Positions 1 to 9,423 of a stretch of 64,000 bases of DNA are shown here, piece after piece. Source of the DNA: Chenggangzhangella methanolivorans (GTDB lineage Bacteria; Pseudomonadota; Alphaproteobacteria; Rhizobiales; Methylopilaceae); the NCBI RefSeq assembly GCF_019797865.1, contig NZ_CP081869.1, positions 4,912,501-4,976,500 of the forward strand, in the 5' to 3' direction. Both the position numbers and the translations under genes were made by a program. Each line of letters opens with the position of its first letter. Position 1 is the stretch's first letter. A model generated the notes under the pieces. The model ran no database searches, had not been told where the DNA came from, and saw nothing but the letters and a program-made list of their open reading frames with translations.

Positions 1-1
1 G

Positions 2-1209
2 TACTCCTTCGCCAATTCGAGCGACCTGACGAGCGCCGAGGCGCTCGCTTTTCCGAACGGGACCGAGGTCCGGGTCTATGGCGGGACCAAGGGGATCTAC
101 CGGAAGAACGGCGCGCCGGGCGCAGGCTCCTACACCAAGATCGCCGATCTCCCGAACTACGACAGCCTGATCGACGTCCAGCTCGTGCTCGACGGCCTGA
201 CCAAGGCCAAGGTCATCCATCTGCGCACCGCGACCGCCGCGCAGAACGAAGAGGACGACACGGTCTACACCTTCACGTCCGATGAGCTTTCGGCAAACCC
301 CGACCAATATGGCCGCTTCTACATCGGCGTCTTTCCCTCGACGAACCCGACCGGCTCGCCCCGGATCCAGATGGCGAACACGGCGGGGCTCATCGGGCCT
401 GCGCGGACGATCCGCGTCGCCGACGACCGCAACCCGAAGCCGAACTCCATTCCGGTCGGGCCCGTGCTCTTCGCCGGCCGGCCGGGCAATTACGACCTGA
501 TCTCGGCCGGCGGCGCGCTTGGCTCCGGCTCGGTCGGCGACGTCGACGGGCTCGAAGAGCTGGTGCTCGCGCTCTCCGACTATTTCGCCTCAGGACAAGC
601 TCGACGAGGTCGTCTCGCAGTTCGAGACGGCGATCGCCGACGTCGCCGACGTCGCCTCGCGGATGCGCGGAGCGGTCGTGGCGCGACGGCGCGTTCCATC
701 CCGACCGTCCGGGCGAGGTCGGATGGCTCTCGACCTCGACCGCCGGCGACTTCGGCGCGGCGCTTGCGACGCTCGTTCCGGAAGCGTGGGTCGACGCGCT
801 CCCGAACCACGGCGCCGTGGTCGTGCTCGACGGCGCGACGATCGTCTCGCCCGCGACATCGGTCGTCGGCCGCCGGCCCGACCGATTTCCGCTCAAGAGC
901 GGCCAGTCCTATCGGCTCGACGCGACGCTCTTCCGGATCGACCAGGGCCAGAACCCGGGCGGCGACGTCGTGCGCGTCACGGTCCGCTTCTTCGACTACG
1001 AGCAGGTCTTCATCAGCGCCGCCAATGTCTTCAACCAGACCATGGCGACCGGCGAGGCGCAGGAACTCGTCCGCACGCTCGCCTGGTCCTCGGGCGGCGG
1101 CGCGACCGTGATCCCGGCCGGCGCGCTCTACGCCGACCTTGTGGTCGAAGCCTTCGGCACGACGCCCAAGACCGCCGTGGCGCGGATCGACCTCACCAAA
1201 TCCGCCTGA
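2..1209 (+). CDS. Prophage structural (tail/baseplate-type) protein, 5'-truncated and frameshifted
   Basis: The reading frame is open from the window edge (frame of base 2), so the start lies outside. It reads well to about base 590, then in the third frame to about 665, and then in the frame of base 1 to the TGA at 1207-1209. The protein-like character is continuous across both shifts, which suggests one gene with two base-level indels. There is no signal peptide or membrane segment. The last third is beta-rich (VTVRFFDYEQVF, VVEAFGTTPKTAVARIDL). Its place directly before tail-fibre genes suggests a virion component. I do not recognise the family, so the role is inferred from context. Confidence 0.6.
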
Positions 1210-1223
1210 TCGGAGATCCGAAC

Positions 1224-2834
1224 ATGACCGACCTGACGCGCCGCGCGCTCAACGCGGGAGCGGCCGCGACGGCGCTCGCGCTCGCCATGCCGTCGCTTGC
1301 CTCCGCGCAGATCCCGGCGAAGCCCAACATCCTGTTCATCGTCGTCGACGACCTGAACGACTGGGCCTCGCCCTGGGGCGGCTATCCGCTCGTCACCGAC
1401 GCGCGGACGCCCAACATCGCCTGGCTCGCCGCCCGCGGCTGCCGGTTCGACCGCGCCTACACCACGACGCCCTATTGCGCGACGAGCCGGACCTCGTTCC
1501 TCTACGGGCTCTATCCGACCACGACCGGCGTCTACACCAAGGGCGAGGACTGGCCGAAGGGCTCGCAGATCCAGAGCGGCCAGAAGAGCCTGCCCTGGCT
1601 GCTGCGGGACGCGGGCTATTACACGGCCGGGATCGGCAAGATCTTCCACACCGGCTGGCGCAACGACGACGGCGACGGCAAGCGCGCCGCCTCGCAATAT
1701 CCGGGGGCCTGGGACTTCTTCGAGAATTGCGGCCGCGGCGCCTGCGTCGCGCCCAAGGAGCCGGGGGAGGGCGCGTTCGGGCCCGGCGAGGGCTACGGCC
1801 CGGCCAAGACCGCCAAGGAGCTGCGGCCCGACACGATCCGCGTCAATTACGCGATCGCGAACGTCATCAACGAGCCCCATGGCGGCAAGCCCTGGGCGCT
1901 GTTCATGGGGCTCCAGAAGCCGCATCTCAACTGGTATCCGCCGGCCGAGTTCCTCGCGCAGTTTCCGATCGAGGACATCGTCTATCCGCTCGGCGTGATG
2001 AGCGAGGACGCGCGCTGCGGCGTGACCTACGAGACCTCGAAAGACCTTCGGGACGAGCCCAAGGCCGGCTGGAAGATGAGCCAGCAGTTCAAGGACAGCC
2101 TGGGCTCGAAGGGCAAGCCCGGCTTCATGAACGATCCGGCCTGCAAGGCCTGGAAGGAGGCGATCCAGCACTATTGCGCCGAGATCGCCTATGCCGACTA
2201 CAACATCGGCCTGCTGCGTCAGGCGCTCGAGGCGAGCGGGCAGCTCGACGACACCATCATCGTCATGCTGTCGGACCATGGCTGGCAGCTCGGCGAGAAG
2301 CTCGCCTGGCGCAAGTTCACGCTCTGGGAGCGCGCCACGCGCCTGCCGCTCGTGATCGCGGGGCCCGGCGTCACGGCGGGCGTCTGCAGGACGCCGGTCT
2401 CCGTGGTTGACCTCGTCCCGACGCTGATGGATCTCGCGACCGGCTCGGTCCCGGCCCGGGCCAAGATCGGGCGCTTCGCGCTCGACGGCGTGAGCCGCAA
2501 GGACTGGCTCGCAAGTCCGGAGACGCCGCGGCAGAACGCGGTCTGGTCCTGCTGGGGCCTCGGCCTCGACGAGGGCGGCCCGCTCACCGGCCGCGACTTC
2601 CTGAACTTCTCGGTGCGGTCGAACACGGCGCGCGGGATCTACTACGCCGACGGGTCGAGCGCGCTCTACCGCAAGGGCGGGCCCGACGACGACGAGTTCG
2701 AGTTCCACAACCTCGTGCCGCGCGGCGGCAAGGCGGCGCTCGCCGAGCTCGCGGCGCTGCGCGCCTCGGCCAGGATACCGGCTTCGGCGCGATGGGCTCC
2801 GCGCGCCGGCGGCGGCTCGGACGACGAGGACTGA
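1224..2834 (+). CDS. Secreted sulfatase, iduronate-2-sulfatase-like
   Basis: This 536-residue alkaline-phosphatase-superfamily sulfatase should hydrolyse sulfate esters, probably on a glycan. Residues 1-29 look like a twin-arginine export signal (TRRALNAGAA, then ASA). Metal ligands DD are at 42-43, the formylglycine site is C85-A-T-S-R89, and a second metal motif SDHGWQLGEK is near 350. The overall pattern (VDDLNDW, TPNIAWLAARG, TRLPLVIAGPG) matches the iduronate-2-sulfatase branch. The usual CxPSR core has Thr instead of Pro. It starts 14 bases after the tail gene, with GGAG upstream, inside the prophage tail block, so it is likely cargo or a glycan-modifying enzyme. The exact substrate cannot be read from the sequence. 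Confidence 0.88.
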   Translation: MTDLTRRALNAGAAATALALAMPSLASAQIPAKPNILFIVVDDLNDWASPWGGYPLVTDARTPNIAWLAARGCRFDRAYTTTPYCATSRTSFLYGLYPTTTGVYTKGEDWPKGSQIQSGQKSLPWLLRDAGYYTAGIGKIFHTGWRNDDGDGKRAASQYPGAWDFFENCGRGACVAPKEPGEGAFGPGEGYGPAKTAKELRPDTIRVNYAIANVINEPHGGKPWALFMGLQKPHLNWYPPAEFLAQFPIEDIVYPLGVMSEDARCGVTYETSKDLRDEPKAGWKMSQQFKDSLGSKGKPGFMNDPACKAWKEAIQHYCAEIAYADYNIGLLRQALEASGQLDDTIIVMLSDHGWQLGEKLAWRKFTLWERATRLPLVIAGPGVTAGVCRTPVSVVDLVPTLMDLATGSVPARAKIGRFALDGVSRKDWLASPETPRQNAVWSCWGLGLDEGGPLTGRDFLNFSVRSNTARGIYYADGSSALYRKGGPDDDEFEFHNLVPRGGKAALAELAALRASARIPASARWAPRAGGGSDDED

Positions 2835-2839
2835 CGGCG

Positions 2840-3235
2840 ATGGCCTATCGTCGCCACGGGGCTCCGACCCATCACCGCCGGCTCGACGAGGACTGGGTCG
2901 AGACCGATCTCATCGGCCCCGACGAGGACGGCGCGCCGGCCGACGTCGTCGGGCTCGACTTCACTGCGCGGCTCGTCTTCCTCCGCGCGATCGACGCCGC
3001 GAACGGTCGCTATGCGCCGGGCTAGACGGCGCTCGAGCTGACGAGCGAGGAGGGCGGCGTTCTCTTCGGCGACCGGCTGCCGGACGGCGGCGTGCCGATC
3101 GTGGTGCGCGCGCTCGCCGCCGATCTCGCCGAGCGCGTGCCGCCCGGCGCCTATCGCTACGACCTCCTCGCCCGCCGCGGCGGGCTCACGGCCCTCGTCG
3201 AAAGCGACGAGCGGTTCTTCGACTTTCCCTCCTGA
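2840..3235 (+). CDS. Small prophage protein with an in-frame TAG
   Basis: The ATG lies five bases after the sulfatase stop. The frame is interrupted by a TAG at 3023-3025 (after RYAPG) and then continues in the same frame without loss of coding character (TALELTSEEGG, then VVRALAADLAERVPPGAYRYDLLARRG) to the TGA at 3233-3235. That gives about 131 residues in total. The layout, a short beta-rich protein with a polar N-terminus and YDL near the end, resembles small proteins found beside phage tail-fibre genes, which is a family impression only. The interruption is either a base error or a real nonsense mutation; the product up to the TAG would be 61 residues. Confidence 0.6.
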
Positions 3236-3246
3236 AGGACAACACG

Positions 3247-5511
3247 ATGGCGACTCCCCGTCTGGCGGGCCCCCCGGGCCCGGCCTTCGCAAAATGGCGT
3301 CCAGACTACGAGGCCGGCGACAGCGTCGACGCGCGCGACCTCGTTCCGCTCGCAGGCCGGCAATGGCTCGCGAAACGTGCGACCAGCCTTGTGCCGGGCG
3401 AGCCCGGCTCGGACGTTGATTGGGATCCTTATCTCGATTTCAGGCCGGCGGCCGAGGCCGCCGCGGCGGCCGAGGGTTTCGCGGGCGAAGCGGCTGGAAG
3501 CGCCGGCGCGGCCGAAGGGTTCGCGGAGGCTGCGACGACCAAGGCCGGCGAGGCGTCAGGCTACGCGCAGGCCGCGGGCGGCAGCGCCGGAGCGGCGGCC
3601 GGAAGCGCGCAGGCGGCCGCGGGATCGGCGGTCGTCGCCGGCACGGCGGTCGGGCAGACGCAAGGGAACGCCACGGCCGCCGCCGCCTCCAGCGCCGCCG
3701 CGAAAGACTTTCGCGACCAGGCGCAGGCGATGGTCGGCTCTGGGGCCTTGGTCGTCGACACGCTCGTCGAACTCAACGCGAACGCCACTGCGCTGGTCGG
3801 CTTCGTGGAGGAGGCGGCGAATGTCGGCCTCTATCTCCGCACGGTCCGCAATGATCCGGCGACCGACTGGCAACTCATTTCGCCCTGGACGCTGATCGGC
3901 CTCGGCCTGCAGGCCGAGCTCGCTCAGTCCGCCCTCGATCCGCGCCCGGCGCGCGTCGTTGGTGAGGACGGCCGGGTCTACGACTGGGCGGTCACGATGA
4001 ACGAGCGTTTAGCGCTCGCCTTCGCGCGCGATGGCGCGGTTCGGCTGATGGGCGAGCTGCACTCTGAGGTCGCTCTGCCGGGATATCTCAAAGCCTGGCT
4101 CGACCGCGCTGAGCGGATCCTGCTCGCCTTCACGGAAAGCGGCGGCGTTCAGGTGCCGGGAATGACTTTCGAAGTCGTGTCGCTGCCGGGCTACCTGTTT
4201 GCGATGACCGACAAGTCCGGGCGTATTTTTCTGGGCTTCGATGAAAGCGGGGTGATGGTCCAGCCCGCGATCGGCGGCGGTGCCGTCGTCGATAAGCCGC
4301 CGCCCAGCGTCCACGTCTTCACCGACGTGAACCAGTTTTTCTTCAACGGCCAGTCTTTGGGCCACGGGAAAGGCGCGTTCCCGATCCTTTCGACCGTGCA
4401 GCCCTATGGAAACAAGACGTTCATTGGCGGCGTCTCCGCCGTCTTCAACGAGAGCGACGGAGACCGTTCGGCCTGGAAGCCGCTCGTCGAAGAGCACAAC
4501 GGCGAGGACCATTACGAAAGTCCGACCTCCGCGACGCTGAACGGGATCGTCAAGCTGCTGATCGACGAAGACGGCGTCGCTTGGGGCGATCAGGACGGGG
4601 TTTGGTTCGGCTCGAACCCCGGCCGCGAAAGCCAGCCGATCAGCGTGCTGTCGCCGGGCGGCTTCTATTACAGCCGTCTTCTCACCCATATCGATGCCTG
4701 CGCTTCGCTCTGCGCGCAGGACGGCAAGTCGCATTCGGTTCAGGGGCAGGGATGGGTTCAGGGCACGGCCGACTACGGGCTGGAGACCTCGGCCGAGAGC
4801 TATAAGGCAGCGCTGATCGACCTCGCCAAACGCTTCGGCGACGACGCGGTCGCGCGCACGCGCCAGACGTTCCGGCCAATCACCGTCGTTAACCAGTCGG
4901 CCGACCACATCTCGTCTTACGGCCGGCCCCGCCCGACGATCGCGCTCGCGCAGCTCGCGGCCTGCGCGGAAAGCCCCGACCTCATCATGGCGGGCCCGAC
5001 CTATCATCTCCCCTACCAGTCGGACCGGGTGCATCTCGCCAATGACGGCTCGCGGCTGATGGGCCTGATGACCGCGATCGCGACCAAGCGGACGCTCGCC
5101 GACGAGGTTCGCTGGCGCCCGCTCGAGCCGATCGGCCATGCGTGGGGTCTGCGCACGATCGACATTCGGTTCCACGTGCCGGTGGGCGGCCTCGTGTTCG
5201 CGACCGACGTCGTGTCGGCCGTGGCCAACAACGGCTTCGACCTCTTCGACGAAGAGACCGGAGCCCTGATCGACATCATCACGTCGGTTCAGGTCGTCGG
5301 CCCGAAGCGCGACCGCGTCCGCATCCGCACCGACAGCGACATCCCGATCAATGCGGTCCTCGCCTACGCGAGGGGGCGCACCGGCGAGACGTGGCCGCGC
5401 GGAAACCTGCGCGACGAGCAGGGCGCGACCATCACCTACACGATGTCTAACGGGGCTGTGCGCCGCATGGACAACTACTCCGTCCTTTTCGAAATCCATC
5501 AGGAGGCCTGA
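3247..5511 (+). CDS. Tail fibre/tailspike with alanine-rich shaft and SGNH-type esterase domain
   Basis: The protein has 754 residues and GAAGGA ahead of the ATG. Residues 1-70 are a Trp/Tyr-containing head. Residues about 75-165 are a low-complexity Ala/Gly/Ser stretch with recurring AA-G-SA-AA units, typical of phage fibre shafts. The C-terminal half has SGNH-hydrolase marks: FNGQSLGHG near 368 (block I, catalytic Ser) and DRVHLANDGSRLMG near 593 (block V, Asp-x-x-His). This predicts deacetylation or esterase cleavage of a surface glycan during adsorption. It overlaps the ribosome site of the next gene. I am confident of fibre plus hydrolase, not of the substrate. Confidence 0.8.
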   Translation: MATPRLAGPPGPAFAKWRPDYEAGDSVDARDLVPLAGRQWLAKRATSLVPGEPGSDVDWDPYLDFRPAAEAAAAAEGFAGEAAGSAGAAEGFAEAATTKAGEASGYAQAAGGSAGAAAGSAQAAAGSAVVAGTAVGQTQGNATAAAASSAAAKDFRDQAQAMVGSGALVVDTLVELNANATALVGFVEEAANVGLYLRTVRNDPATDWQLISPWTLIGLGLQAELAQSALDPRPARVVGEDGRVYDWAVTMNERLALAFARDGAVRLMGELHSEVALPGYLKAWLDRAERILLAFTESGGVQVPGMTFEVVSLPGYLFAMTDKSGRIFLGFDESGVMVQPAIGGGAVVDKPPPSVHVFTDVNQFFFNGQSLGHGKGAFPILSTVQPYGNKTFIGGVSAVFNESDGDRSAWKPLVEEHNGEDHYESPTSATLNGIVKLLIDEDGVAWGDQDGVWFGSNPGRESQPISVLSPGGFYYSRLLTHIDACASLCAQDGKSHSVQGQGWVQGTADYGLETSAESYKAALIDLAKRFGDDAVARTRQTFRPITVVNQSADHISSYGRPRPTIALAQLAACAESPDLIMAGPTYHLPYQSDRVHLANDGSRLMGLMTAIATKRTLADEVRWRPLEPIGHAWGLRTIDIRFHVPVGGLVFATDVVSAVANNGFDLFDEETGALIDIITSVQVVGPKRDRVRIRTDSDIPINAVLAYARGRTGETWPRGNLRDEQGATITYTMSNGAVRRMDNYSVLFEIHQEA

Positions 5512-5516
5512 CCGCC

Positions 5517-6299
5517 GTGACCGGACTTGTGAGCCTAGAAGGCGATACTTTGAACTCGGCCCTTCCGGCCGCCCATGTCTTTGATCCCGCGGGGCTGCTA
5601 GGGGCCTGGCGCTTTGGCGAGAAGCTGGAGAAATCCGCCCGTGATCTGTCCGGTCACGACGCGACGCTGACGCTCGAGGGCGCTTCGCCGCCGGCCTACG
5701 CCGAGCACTATTTCTCGCCGTCCTCCAACGGGGCCTACAAGACGAGCGTGCAGGAGACCGTCTCGATGACGCTTGCGGTCGTGATGCGGCCGAACGTCTT
5801 CGCGTCGAACGGCAACCGGTTCGGGATCTCGAACTTCGACACGGCAAACCAGCGCGGTTCTTCGGTCTATCTCGCCGACAACGCCACGACCACGCTCATC
5901 AAGTGGCTCGGCCAGAGCTATGTCGACAACGCCGGCGTGAAGGAAAACGTCTCGACGCCGGAGAATTCGGCGGCCTATTCGACCCGCGCCAATTTTCGAT
6001 ACATCGTCGTCGTGATCGACGCGGCGAATAATCAGATGCGGCTCTACGCGCCGCACAAGGGCGCGGCCCCGGTGGTCTACACGCCGTCCGGCGGCCGCAA
6101 GATCGCAGACCGCACGCTCGCCGCGGACGACGGCGGCCTGATGCGCATCGGCAAGTCGATCTCCGGGACGTCTTTCATCGTCGATATCGGCGAGGCGTCG
6201 ATCTACGGCGTCGCCAAAAGCACCGAACAGGTCATGGCGATGTACGCCAAGTCCAAGAAGTTCTGGAAGAACATCCGCGGGATCGACCTCGCGGCCTGA
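5517..6299 (+). CDS. Putative phage receptor-binding protein with concanavalin/LamG-like fold
   Basis: This 260-residue protein starts at GTG 5517, with AGGAGG at 5501-5506 embedded in the last codons of the fibre gene, so the two are translationally linked. The text resembles jelly-roll LamG domains (GLLGAWRFGE, DLSGHDATL, YIVVVIDAANNQMRLY, GEASIYGVAKS), which bind glycans. There is no signal peptide. It is probably an accessory fibre or adhesin of the same tail tip. The fold call rests on pattern only. Confidence 0.65.
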   Translation: MTGLVSLEGDTLNSALPAAHVFDPAGLLGAWRFGEKLEKSARDLSGHDATLTLEGASPPAYAEHYFSPSSNGAYKTSVQETVSMTLAVVMRPNVFASNGNRFGISNFDTANQRGSSVYLADNATTTLIKWLGQSYVDNAGVKENVSTPENSAAYSTRANFRYIVVVIDAANNQMRLYAPHKGAAPVVYTPSGGRKIADRTLAADDGGLMRIGKSISGTSFIVDIGEASIYGVAKSTEQVMAMYAKSKKFWKNIRGIDLAA

Positions 6300-6331
6300 T
6301 CCCAAGTCCGCAAGCAACCTGACCCTTCCGC

Positions 6332-6353
6332 GCCGCCCTCGAGGCGGCTTTTT
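6332..6353 (+). terminator. Rho-independent terminator after the tail-fibre pair
   Basis: A perfect six-base stem GCCGCC/GGCGGC with loop CTCGA is followed directly by TTTTT. It lies 33 bases after the stop of the LamG-like gene and separates the fibre genes from the next small secreted-protein pair. Confidence 0.75.
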
Positions 6354-6371
6354 CATGTCGAGGACGCTTCC

Positions 6372-6787
6372 ATGACCGGACGCCTTCTGGCGCTTCTGGC
6401 GCTTCTGGCCGCGCCGCTTCCCGCCGGCGCGGCCGTCGTCTCGCTGGGCGACTCTTTCCGCAAGATCGCCCCGATCTTCGCCGACACGCAGTCCCGCAGC
6501 CTCACGGCTGCGGGCGACGCGACCGAGGGTCTGCCGCTCTCCGGCCACCTCGCGGTGGCGATCTCGGGGGCCGCGACCGCCGTCGAGCTCGTCGTCGAGC
6601 GATCGGCGGTCGACCCGGCGGGTTCGCCGCGCTGGGCGAAGGCGGGCGACAGCGTCGTCCTGAACCCTTCGGCCGCGCCGACAGTGCGGGCCTATCTCGA
6701 GCCCGGCGCCGCCTGGTGGCGGGTGCGGGTGATCTCGATCGCCGGCGGCGCCGTGGTGGTCGACCTCACGGGAACGGGGGCGCGGTG

Positions 6788-6788
<1 letters not shown>
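6372..6788 (+). CDS. Secreted small prophage protein of unknown function
   Basis: This 138-residue protein has a clear signal peptide: a Leu/Ala-rich core at residues 4-16, then PAGAA. The mature part is beta-rich (AVAISGAATAVELVVERSAVD, split by Gly/Ala) and ends VVVDLTGTGAR. GAGGA lies upstream of the ATG. Its stop overlaps the start of the next gene (ATGA), so the two are co-translated. Similar short beta proteins precede glycine-rich fibre proteins in phages of this order, but I cannot name the family. Confidence 0.6.
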
Positions 6789-7744
<956 letters not shown>

Positions 7745-7783
7745 TCGCCGGCGAGCCGAACCTCTCAACTCTGGAGACACGAC

Positions 7784-8461
7784 ATGGACGACAACGTCGC
7801 TGCGGTGCAGCGCCGGCTGGTGGCGCTCGGCTACACGATCGGAGCGAGCGGCCCGCTCAAGGACGGCGTCGACGGCGACTTCGGTCGGCTGTCGGCGGTC
7901 GCGGCGCTCGCCGCGCTCGAAACCGGCAAGGCCGCGCCCAAGGCTCCGACCTCGCCGCCGCCCGTCAAGCAGCCGGACAGCCCGGCGGCGAGCGTCGACC
8001 TCGTGGCTGCGGCGCTCGTCGCGCGCCAGCCGAAGACGAGCCGGTCGATCAAGGAGATCATCTACCACTGCGCGGCGACGCCCGAAGGCCGGTCGGTCTC
8101 GGTCGAAACCATCCGCGGCTGGCACGCCGAGCGCGGCTGGAAGGACATCGGCTATCACTACGTCGTCTTGCTCGACGGCACGATCGCGGCCGGCCGGCCG
8201 GAGGCGCAGGTCGGCGCCCATGTCGAGGGTCACAACGCCGGCACGCTCGGGATCTGCTACGTCGGCGGCCTCGCGGCCGACGGCAAGACCGCGAAGGACA
8301 CCCGCACCCCGGCCCAGAAGGCCGCGCTGCTCGCGATCGGCCGGGCGCTGATCAAGAAGTACCCGACCATCGCGAAGGTGTCCGGGCACAACGAGTACGC
8401 CCAGAAGGCCTGCCCGTCCTTCAACGTGCGCCGCGACGCGCTCGGGGCTCTGGTCTCTTAG
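7784..8461 (+). CDS. Phage endolysin: N-acetylmuramoyl-L-alanine amidase with N-terminal binding domain
   Basis: This 225-residue endolysin cleaves the amide between MurNAc and the stem peptide. Residues 1-45 resemble a peptidoglycan-binding repeat (VQRRLVALGY, DGVDGDFG). After a Pro/Ala linker, residues about 88-218 are an Amidase_2 domain with the zinc ligands H95 (IIYHCAAT), H202 (SGHNEY) and C210 (KACPSF), and the YHY motif near 125, as in T7 lysozyme. There is no signal peptide, so release depends on the holin-like gene downstream. TGGAG lies nine bases before the ATG. The C-terminus overlaps a convergent small gene by four bases. Confidence 0.9.
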   Translation: MDDNVAAVQRRLVALGYTIGASGPLKDGVDGDFGRLSAVAALAALETGKAAPKAPTSPPPVKQPDSPAASVDLVAAALVARQPKTSRSIKEIIYHCAATPEGRSVSVETIRGWHAERGWKDIGYHYVVLLDGTIAAGRPEAQVGAHVEGHNAGTLGICYVGGLAADGKTAKDTRTPAQKAALLAIGRALIKKYPTIAKVSGHNEYAQKACPSFNVRRDALGALVS

Positions 8462-8589
8462 AGACCTAATGCTTTCGCTAAGGCGTCATGAGTGACTTCA
8501 GAGACTCGTCCGGCCTGATCTAGGACCGCGCCGTTATCCGAAAACTTCGGCGCTCCATACCAGTCAATCAGGATAGCGTTCTTCTTCAT
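8458..8589 (-). CDS. Small reverse-strand prophage ORF, 43 aa, unknown
   Basis: A 43-residue protein begins MKKNAILIDWYGAPKF and ends AKALGL. It overlaps the end of the endolysin gene tail to tail and lies 23 bases downstream of the next minus-strand ORF, so the two could be one transcript. Base composition here is clearly more AT-rich than in the genes around it. Too short to assign; it might be a truncated C-terminus of something larger. Confidence 0.4.
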   Translation of the reverse strand: MKKNAILIDWYGAPKFSDNGAVLDQAGRVSEVTHDALAKALGL

Positions 8590-8612
8590 AGTCACGGTCC
8601 GAACGCGCTTCG

Positions 8613-8915
8613 TCAGGCCTGACCATGCGCCACGTAAGGACCCGCAGGCGCTTCGATGTCCATTCCGATTACACGAAGCGAGAATTCTGGACCCTGCCGA
8701 ACAATCGACTCCAGAACAATTCTGGTCCGCAAAGCGCATCCTTTGCAAAGGTCGACAGCCTCTCTTTCAGAGAGGTCTACAAGGCATGAACTGTCGATTG
8801 CGGGATCTGATCTTTCTGCTTCCAGAGAAGCAACGCCAAGAAGTCGACGAATGACATATTGCTTCACGTCCTCCGGGGCGGCAGCGAGGTCTTCTAGGGT
8901 TAAGGCAATCATCAT
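8613..8915 (-). CDS. Reverse-strand prophage cargo ORF, 100 aa, unknown
   Basis: It starts at tandem ATGs (8915 or 8912) with AAGGA seven bases upstream on the minus strand. The 100-residue product opens MMIALTLEDLAAAPEDVK, has a charged middle, a Cys pair (DLCKGC) near 60 and a beta-like end. Orientation is opposite to the lysis genes on both sides, and the stretch is AT-richer with different codon use, both signs of a recently gained cargo gene (moron). I do not recognise the family. Confidence 0.55.
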   Translation of the reverse strand: MMIALTLEDLAAAPEDVKQYVIRRLLGVASLEAERSDPAIDSSCLVDLSEREAVDLCKGCALRTRIVLESIVRQGPEFSLRVIGMDIEAPAGPYVAHGQA

Positions 8916-8991
8916 CTGATTATCCTTGGCTTTGTCATTCCGAATGATGGCGATCAACTGCAATATTATCATATCAAAAAAGGATAGATAG

Positions 8992-9393
8992 ATGTCCAAA
9001 TCCGTCACCGCGCCGAAGCTCGAGGACGTCGTCGCCGACATGGCGACCGACATCATCAAGCAGGCCGCCGCCGGCGATCCGATCACGCTGGGCGACGCGA
9101 TGAACAAGGCGCGCCATGTCGCCCGCAAGGTCGTGACCGATGGGCGCATCGCGCCGGCTCTGGAGCCGGTGAAGTGGTGGCGGTCGCACGCGATCGTCGG
9201 CGCGCTCAACGCCGGCGCGGGCGCGCTCGTCGCCGCCCTCCCGACGCTGACGCCGGTCATCGTCGACCTCGCTTCGCCCGAGCAGGTGAAGTGGTGGAAC
9301 GCCGCCGTGACGCTGACGGGCGTCGTCTGGGGCGTCGTCGGCGCGGCCGTGTCGGTCGGCGGCCGCGTGAACACGACCCGCCCAATCGGCTGA
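8992..9393 (+). CDS. Holin-like prophage membrane protein
   Basis: In this 133-residue protein residues 1-58 are soluble and amphipathic. Two hydrophobic segments follow at about 67-92 and 104-124, separated by a short turn (SPEQVKWW), with a short polar tail. The two-helix topology, small size and position after the amidase suggest a holin that permeabilises the inner membrane, although the long soluble N-terminus is not typical. AAGGA lies seven bases before the ATG. Confidence 0.6.
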   Translation: MSKSVTAPKLEDVVADMATDIIKQAAAGDPITLGDAMNKARHVARKVVTDGRIAPALEPVKWWRSHAIVGALNAGAGALVAALPTLTPVIVDLASPEQVKWWNAAVTLTGVVWGVVGAAVSVGGRVNTTRPIG

Positions 9394-9423
9394 AAGGCAG
9401 GCCCTCGATAGCAGGACATCGCG

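Noticed and set aside
1128..2708. 526-codon minus-strand frame
   Set aside because: Antisense shadow of the sulfatase, which has a complete active site and export signal.
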